Shown in pieces: positions 60,820 through 64,000 of a stretch of DNA of 64,000 bases; position 1 is the first letter of the stretch; each line of letters opens with the position of its first letter. Below the pieces are notes generated by a model that was not told the DNA's origin, ran no database searches, and worked only from the letters and a program-made list of their open reading frames with translations. This DNA is from JAVKFF01 sp040226215 (GTDB taxonomy: Bacteria; Pseudomonadota; Alphaproteobacteria; DSM-16000; Inquilinaceae). The DNA lies in assembly GCA_040226215.1 (NCBI GenBank), contig JAVKFF010000199.1, positions 1-64,000 of the forward strand. The letters run 5' to 3'. The position numbers and the translations under genes are program-made.

Positions 60820-61857
60820 ATGACGGAGAGTACGGCGGGGATCACGAACGGTTTCGTCGGCGCGGTGGGCGGCACGCCGCTGATCCGCCTGAACCGACTG
60901 TCGGACGAGACGGGCTGCGAGATCCTCGGCAAGGCGGAGTTCCTGAACCCCGGCGGCTCGGTCAAGGACCGGGCGGCGCTGGCCATCGTGCGCAGCGCCG
61001 AACGCCAGGGGCAGTTACGGCCCGGCGGCGTGATCGTCGAGGGCACGGCCGGCAATACCGGCATCGGCCTGGCGCTTGTCGGCAACGCGCTGGGCTACCG
61101 CACCGTGATCGTGATGCCGGAGACCCAGAGCCAGGAGAAGAAGGACATGCTGCGCCTGTGCGGCGCCGACCTGCGCCTGGTCAAGGCCGTGCGCTACAAG
61201 GATCCCGGCAACTATGTGCGCTATTCCGAGCGGCTGGCCCAGGAGATCGCCGAGCAGGAACCGAACGGCGCCATCTGGGCCAACCAGTTCGACAACATCG
61301 CCAATCGCGAGGGCCACCGCCAGACCACCGGCCGCGAGATCTGGGAGCAGACCGGCGGCCGGATCGACGCCTTCACCTGCGCGGTGGGCACCGGCGGCAC
61401 GCTGGCCGGGGTGGGGATGGCGCTGAAGGAGCGCAATCCCGACATCCACATCCGCCTGTCCGACCCGCTCGGCTCGGCGCTCTACAATCACTACGCCCAT
61501 GGCGAGTTGAAGGCCGAAGGCAGCTCGATCACCGAGGGCATCGGCCAGGGCCGGGTGACGAAGAACCTGGAAGGCGCGCCGATCGACGCCGCCCAGCAGG
61601 TGACCGACGCCGAGGCGCTCGACGCCATCTTCCGCCTGGTGAAGGAGGAGGGCCTGGTGCTCGGCGGCTCCAGCGGCATCAACGTCGTGGGAGCGGTGAA
61701 GATCGCCCGGGAGCTCGGCCCCGGCCACACCATCGTGACCATCCTCTGCGACCTCGGCACGCGCTACCAGTCGAAGCTCTTCAATCCGATCTTCCTGCGC
61801 GAGAAGGGCCTGCCGGTGCCGGCCTGGATGGCCCAGGACGCCAGCGCGGCGGCTTAA
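60820..61857 (+). CDS. Cysteine synthase-like PLP-dependent enzyme
   Basis: 345 residues, fold type II PLP enzyme of the O-acetylserine sulfhydrylase/cystathionine beta-synthase family. The PLP lysine is Lys49 in LNPGGSVKDRAAL. The phosphate-binding loop is VGTGGTLAGVGMALKE and the substrate loop EGTAGNTGIGLALVG (the family usually has EPTSGNTG, so Ala replaces Ser). GSSGINVVGAV follows. It probably makes cysteine or a related product from an activated serine. The ATG has GAGGG upstream and an A/T-rich promoter-like stretch at about 60775-60812. Confidence 0.85.
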   Translation: MTESTAGITNGFVGAVGGTPLIRLNRLSDETGCEILGKAEFLNPGGSVKDRAALAIVRSAERQGQLRPGGVIVEGTAGNTGIGLALVGNALGYRTVIVMPETQSQEKKDMLRLCGADLRLVKAVRYKDPGNYVRYSERLAQEIAEQEPNGAIWANQFDNIANREGHRQTTGREIWEQTGGRIDAFTCAVGTGGTLAGVGMALKERNPDIHIRLSDPLGSALYNHYAHGELKAEGSSITEGIGQGRVTKNLEGAPIDAAQQVTDAEALDAIFRLVKEEGLVLGGSSGINVVGAVKIARELGPGHTIVTILCDLGTRYQSKLFNPIFLREKGLPVPAWMAQDASAAA

Positions 61858-61905
61858 GGGCAGATTGCGATCGAATGGACCCATTCGGTCGCAAAAAATC
61901 TGCCC
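61858..61905. repeat. Palindromic repeat element 1 after the cysK-like gene
   Basis: Outer arms GGGCAGATT (61858-61866) and AATCTGCCC (61897-61905). Inner arms TGCGATCGAATGG (61866-61878) and CCATTCGGTCGCA (61881-61893) pair with one mismatch. It starts just after the cysK-like stop and overlaps nothing coding. With the next element it forms a pair sharing CCATTCGGTCGCA. Such dispersed palindromes are typical of alphaproteobacterial intergenic repeats and may also serve as terminators. Confidence 0.75.
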
Positions 61906-61918
61906 GATTCTCAATAAC

Positions 61919-61962
61919 CTAGAGCGTCTTGGCTGCGCCCATTCGGTCGCAGGATGCTCTAG
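61919..61962. repeat. Palindromic repeat element 2, related to element 1
   Basis: Arms CTAGAGC (61919-61925) and GCTCTAG (61956-61962), extended by GTC/GAT with one mismatch. The centre carries CCCATTCGGTCGCA, identical to part of element 1. It touches the 3' end of the convergent CHASE2-cyclase gene (stop at 61959-61961). Two related copies 14 bases apart between convergent genes suggest a mobile palindromic repeat family. Confidence 0.7.
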
Positions 61963-63860
61963 CCGCCGTCCCCGTTCTCCTGCCGCTCCCCCGTGCGGCG
62001 CAGGCGCCACAGCGCCATCGTCTGGGCGCGGCCGCGGATCGGCTGGTCGCCGATGGACACGAGGCCTTCGAGCAGGTCCTCGCGGGCGAAGGCGCGGGCC
62101 GCCTCGACCACCGCCTGGGAGACGATGAGGCGCGTGTCGAAGCTGCGGGTCAGGCTTTCCAGCCGGCTCGCCGCATTGACCGTGTCGCCGGTCAGCGAGA
62201 CCTGGCGCAGCGTTTCGCCGCCCAGCACGCCGATGCGGGCGTAGCCGCAATGCACGCCCACCGCGATCTCGGTCTCCGGCGGCAGCATGTCGGCCGCCGC
62301 CGCGTCCCGGGTCATGTCGCGCGCCGCGGCGAGGGCCGAAACGGCGACGTCGGCCGCATCGCGTTCCAGCCCGAAGACCGCCATGGCGCCGTCGCCGACA
62401 TATTTGTCGATGGCGCCGCCATGGGCCTCGGTCGCCGCCTCGATGGCGCGGTGGAAGCGGCGCAGGTGGTTCTCCATGACATCGGGTGCCTGGCGCTCGC
62501 TGGCGCTGGTGAAGCCGACCAGGTCGACGAACAGCACGCCCACCATGGCGGTGCGGTTCTCAACCGGCTGGCCGCGCTTGCCGGACCGGGCGAAGCGGGG
62601 CACATAGGCGGACAGCGCGGCCGCCACGTCGCTCGCCTGCCGGCGCCGCCGCTCCATGCCGGTGGCGGCGACGACGGCGCTGACCAGTCCCGCCGCGATG
62701 ACCAGAAGGGCGGGCAGCGCCACGGCCGTCACCATGTGCGCCGTCGCGAACAGGTATTGGGAGGCAGCGGCGATCATGGCGAGCGCGGCCAGCGTCGCGA
62801 CGATCACCAGCAGCGGGCCGCTCCGCCGCGTCGCGGCAATGCCGAGCATCAGGAGGACGGTGATCCCCGCCTCGGAGCCGATCAGCCAGGGCGGACGGTC
62901 GAGCAGACGGCCTGTCAGGATGTTGTCGGCGACCGTCGCCAGGTGCTCCACCCCGGGCAGCGAGGGGGCGAGCGGCGTGGCGAAGCGGTCGCCCAGACCG
63001 GTGGCGGAAACGCCGAGGAAGACGAGGCGGCCGGCGATCGCCGCGCGGTCCAGCCGGCCGGCCAGCAGGTCGGCCATGGAAACCGTCTCGATCGTGCCGG
63101 TCGGACCGTAGTGGTTCACCAGCATCGAGGCGCCCTGCTGGAGGCCGATCCGCCGGTCGCCGATGGTCAGGCTGCGGCCGACATCGAGCGTGATGTCGCC
63201 ACGGTCGTGTCCCGCCAGCATGGCGGCCGCCAGCACCGGCAGGGAGGGGTAGTAGAGCCCGTCATAGGCGATCGCCGCCAGATGCTCGCGTACCCGGCCA
63301 TCGGTGTCGATGACGAGCGAGACGTGGCCGAGCGCGCCGGCCGCCCGGGCGATGGCCGAGGTCGGCATCAGCACGCCGCGGGCTGCCACCGCCGCGACAT
63401 TGCCGCTGATCCGGACCACGGGCAGGGCGAAGGCCATCAGGTCCGCCGCCCGGTTGGTCGTTTCGCCGCCGAACTCCCCCGCCAGGTCGAAGGCGTAGGC
63501 GACCAGAGAGGGAGCGCCGCTGGCCAGCGCCATGGTCAGGGCGCCGTCGCCGTCGCGCGGCTCGGTCAGCAGCAGATCGATGGCCACCACCCGCGCGTCG
63601 AGGTCGCGCAGCGCCAGCAGCGCGTCGCCGAGCCGGGCGCGCGGCAACGGCCAGGCCCCCTCCTGCGCCAGGGTGGCGTCGTCGACGGTGACAAGCACCA
63701 CCTCGCCGCCGGGCTCGATGGCGCCGCGCCAGGCATAGCGCTGGTCGAGCGTCCAGCGCTCCGTCGCGGGGATCAGCCGCTCCCAGCCCGAGAACAGGGC
63801 AAGGAGCACGGCAAGCAGGATCAGGCCGAGGGTGACGAGCGGGCCGAGCAGGCGTCTCAC
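61959..63860 (-). CDS. CHASE2-domain adenylate/guanylate cyclase
   Basis: 633 residues. N-terminal helix (about 5-25), an extracytoplasmic CHASE2 sensor (about 30-310; VLVTVDDATLAQEGAWPLPR, VVAIDLLLTEPRDGD, GLGDRFATPLAPSLPGVEHL), three more helices (about 325-400), then a class III cyclase domain: VLFVDLVGFTSASERQAPDV with the metal Asp, KYVGDGAMAVFG, and SLTGDTVNAASRLESLTRSF. It is a membrane receptor that would make cAMP or cGMP on sensing an outside signal. The GTG start overlaps the stop of the gene before it (GTGA), so the two are coupled. Confidence 0.92.
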   Translation of the reverse strand: MRRLLGPLVTLGLILLAVLLALFSGWERLIPATERWTLDQRYAWRGAIEPGGEVVLVTVDDATLAQEGAWPLPRARLGDALLALRDLDARVVAIDLLLTEPRDGDGALTMALASGAPSLVAYAFDLAGEFGGETTNRAADLMAFALPVVRISGNVAAVAARGVLMPTSAIARAAGALGHVSLVIDTDGRVREHLAAIAYDGLYYPSLPVLAAAMLAGHDRGDITLDVGRSLTIGDRRIGLQQGASMLVNHYGPTGTIETVSMADLLAGRLDRAAIAGRLVFLGVSATGLGDRFATPLAPSLPGVEHLATVADNILTGRLLDRPPWLIGSEAGITVLLMLGIAATRRSGPLLVIVATLAALAMIAAASQYLFATAHMVTAVALPALLVIAAGLVSAVVAATGMERRRRQASDVAAALSAYVPRFARSGKRGQPVENRTAMVGVLFVDLVGFTSASERQAPDVMENHLRRFHRAIEAATEAHGGAIDKYVGDGAMAVFGLERDAADVAVSALAAARDMTRDAAAADMLPPETEIAVGVHCGYARIGVLGGETLRQVSLTGDTVNAASRLESLTRSFDTRLIVSQAVVEAARAFAREDLLEGLVSIGDQPIRGRAQTMALWRLRRTGERQENGDGG

Positions 63861-64000
63861 GGCAGGGAGGTCAGCGCCAGTAGCGCCTCCACGCGTTGGG
63901 GCGACCAGGCGTCGACCTCCGGGCGCGGGCCAGCCACCACATGCGTCGCGGTACGCGGCAGCGCGATCGGCCCGGCATCGCGGGAGGCCGTCGGGGCGGG
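63857..64000 (-). CDS. C-terminal end of a gene coupled to the CHASE2 cyclase
   Basis: The last 47 codons of a reading frame that enters from beyond the right edge and ends at a TGA overlapping the cyclase GTG start. The visible protein reads PAPTASRDAGPIALPRTATH, then VVAGPRPEVDAWSPQRVEAL, then LALTSLP. It is Pro- and Ala-rich with no domain visible. FecR-domain periplasmic proteins are often encoded directly before CHASE2 cyclases, so that is a reasonable guess, but the fragment itself does not show it. Confidence 0.6.
   Translation of the reverse strand, partial: PAPTASRDAGPIALPRTATHVVAGPRPEVDAWSPQRVEALLALTSLP

Overview
This is 64 kb of high-GC DNA, densely coding on both strands, from an alphaproteobacterium. 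Two complete TRAP transporters, a peptide-type ABC system, a BMP/nucleoside-type ABC system and many sugar-acid and amino-compound enzymes suggest a heterotroph of the Rhodospirillales/Rhodobacterales kind. I cannot name the species. I saw no rRNA, tRNA, CRISPR array, prophage or transposase. The window reads as a run of catabolic islands, each with its own transporter and often its own regulator.

Layout. 1-2358: a proB fragment joined head-on to a truncated GAF/class III cyclase, then a catalase-related heme protein. 2377-10718: a sugar-acid or hydroxyacid island (hydroxypyruvate isomerase-like, IlvD/Edd dehydratase, beta-hydroxyacid dehydrogenase, TRAP transporter, D-2-hydroxyacid dehydrogenase, SDR). 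10752-15626: a lone ABC transmembrane subunit, MarR regulator and Tat-exported nitroreductase behind twin palindromic operators, then an aldo/keto reductase divergent from a LysR regulator. 15696-23536: M20-type amidohydrolase and GntR/FCD regulator divergent from a dipeptide-type ABC operon with a permease-ATPase fusion. 23537-25602: a gap with palindromic repeats, LysE exporter, DUF1028 protein and a small membrane protein. 25610-31491: cytosine-deaminase-like enzyme plus a BMP/Nup-type ABC importer under a RutR-like box. 31717-42681: small regulatory, membrane and stress genes, including DUF2975/XRE, an ATP-grasp enzyme, a CpdB-like nucleotidase, an ArsR-SRPBCC-DHFR operon, a flavin monooxygenase, a methyltransferase, a LuxR regulator and an EamA exporter.

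42856-55274 is the most interesting region. A GntR/UTRA regulator is followed by a ten-gene operon with many 4-base stop/start overlaps: a phosphatase-like protein lacking its catalytic cysteine, threonine-synthase-like PLP enzyme, 2-hydroxyacid dehydrogenase, PfkB kinase, LacD/YihT-type aldolase, FucI-like isomerase, GH31 glycosidase and a second TRAP transporter, ending at a strong terminator. The order glycosidase-isomerase-kinase-aldolase is that of an Embden-Meyerhof-like pathway. The kinase keeps, at a constant offset, the three residues I recall as the sulfonate-binding site of E. coli sulfofructose kinase YihV. I infer a sulfosugar or other anionic-sugar pathway built from unusual parts. 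A perfect 24-bp palindrome lies just before the operon, and a degenerate copy of its core precedes the regulator gene.

55297-64000: a DUF4168 secreted protein, GMC oxidoreductase, UspA protein, BCCT transporter, SRPBCC protein, a CysK-like enzyme, two related palindromic repeats, a CHASE2 adenylate cyclase, and the 3' end of the gene coupled to it, cut by the window edge.
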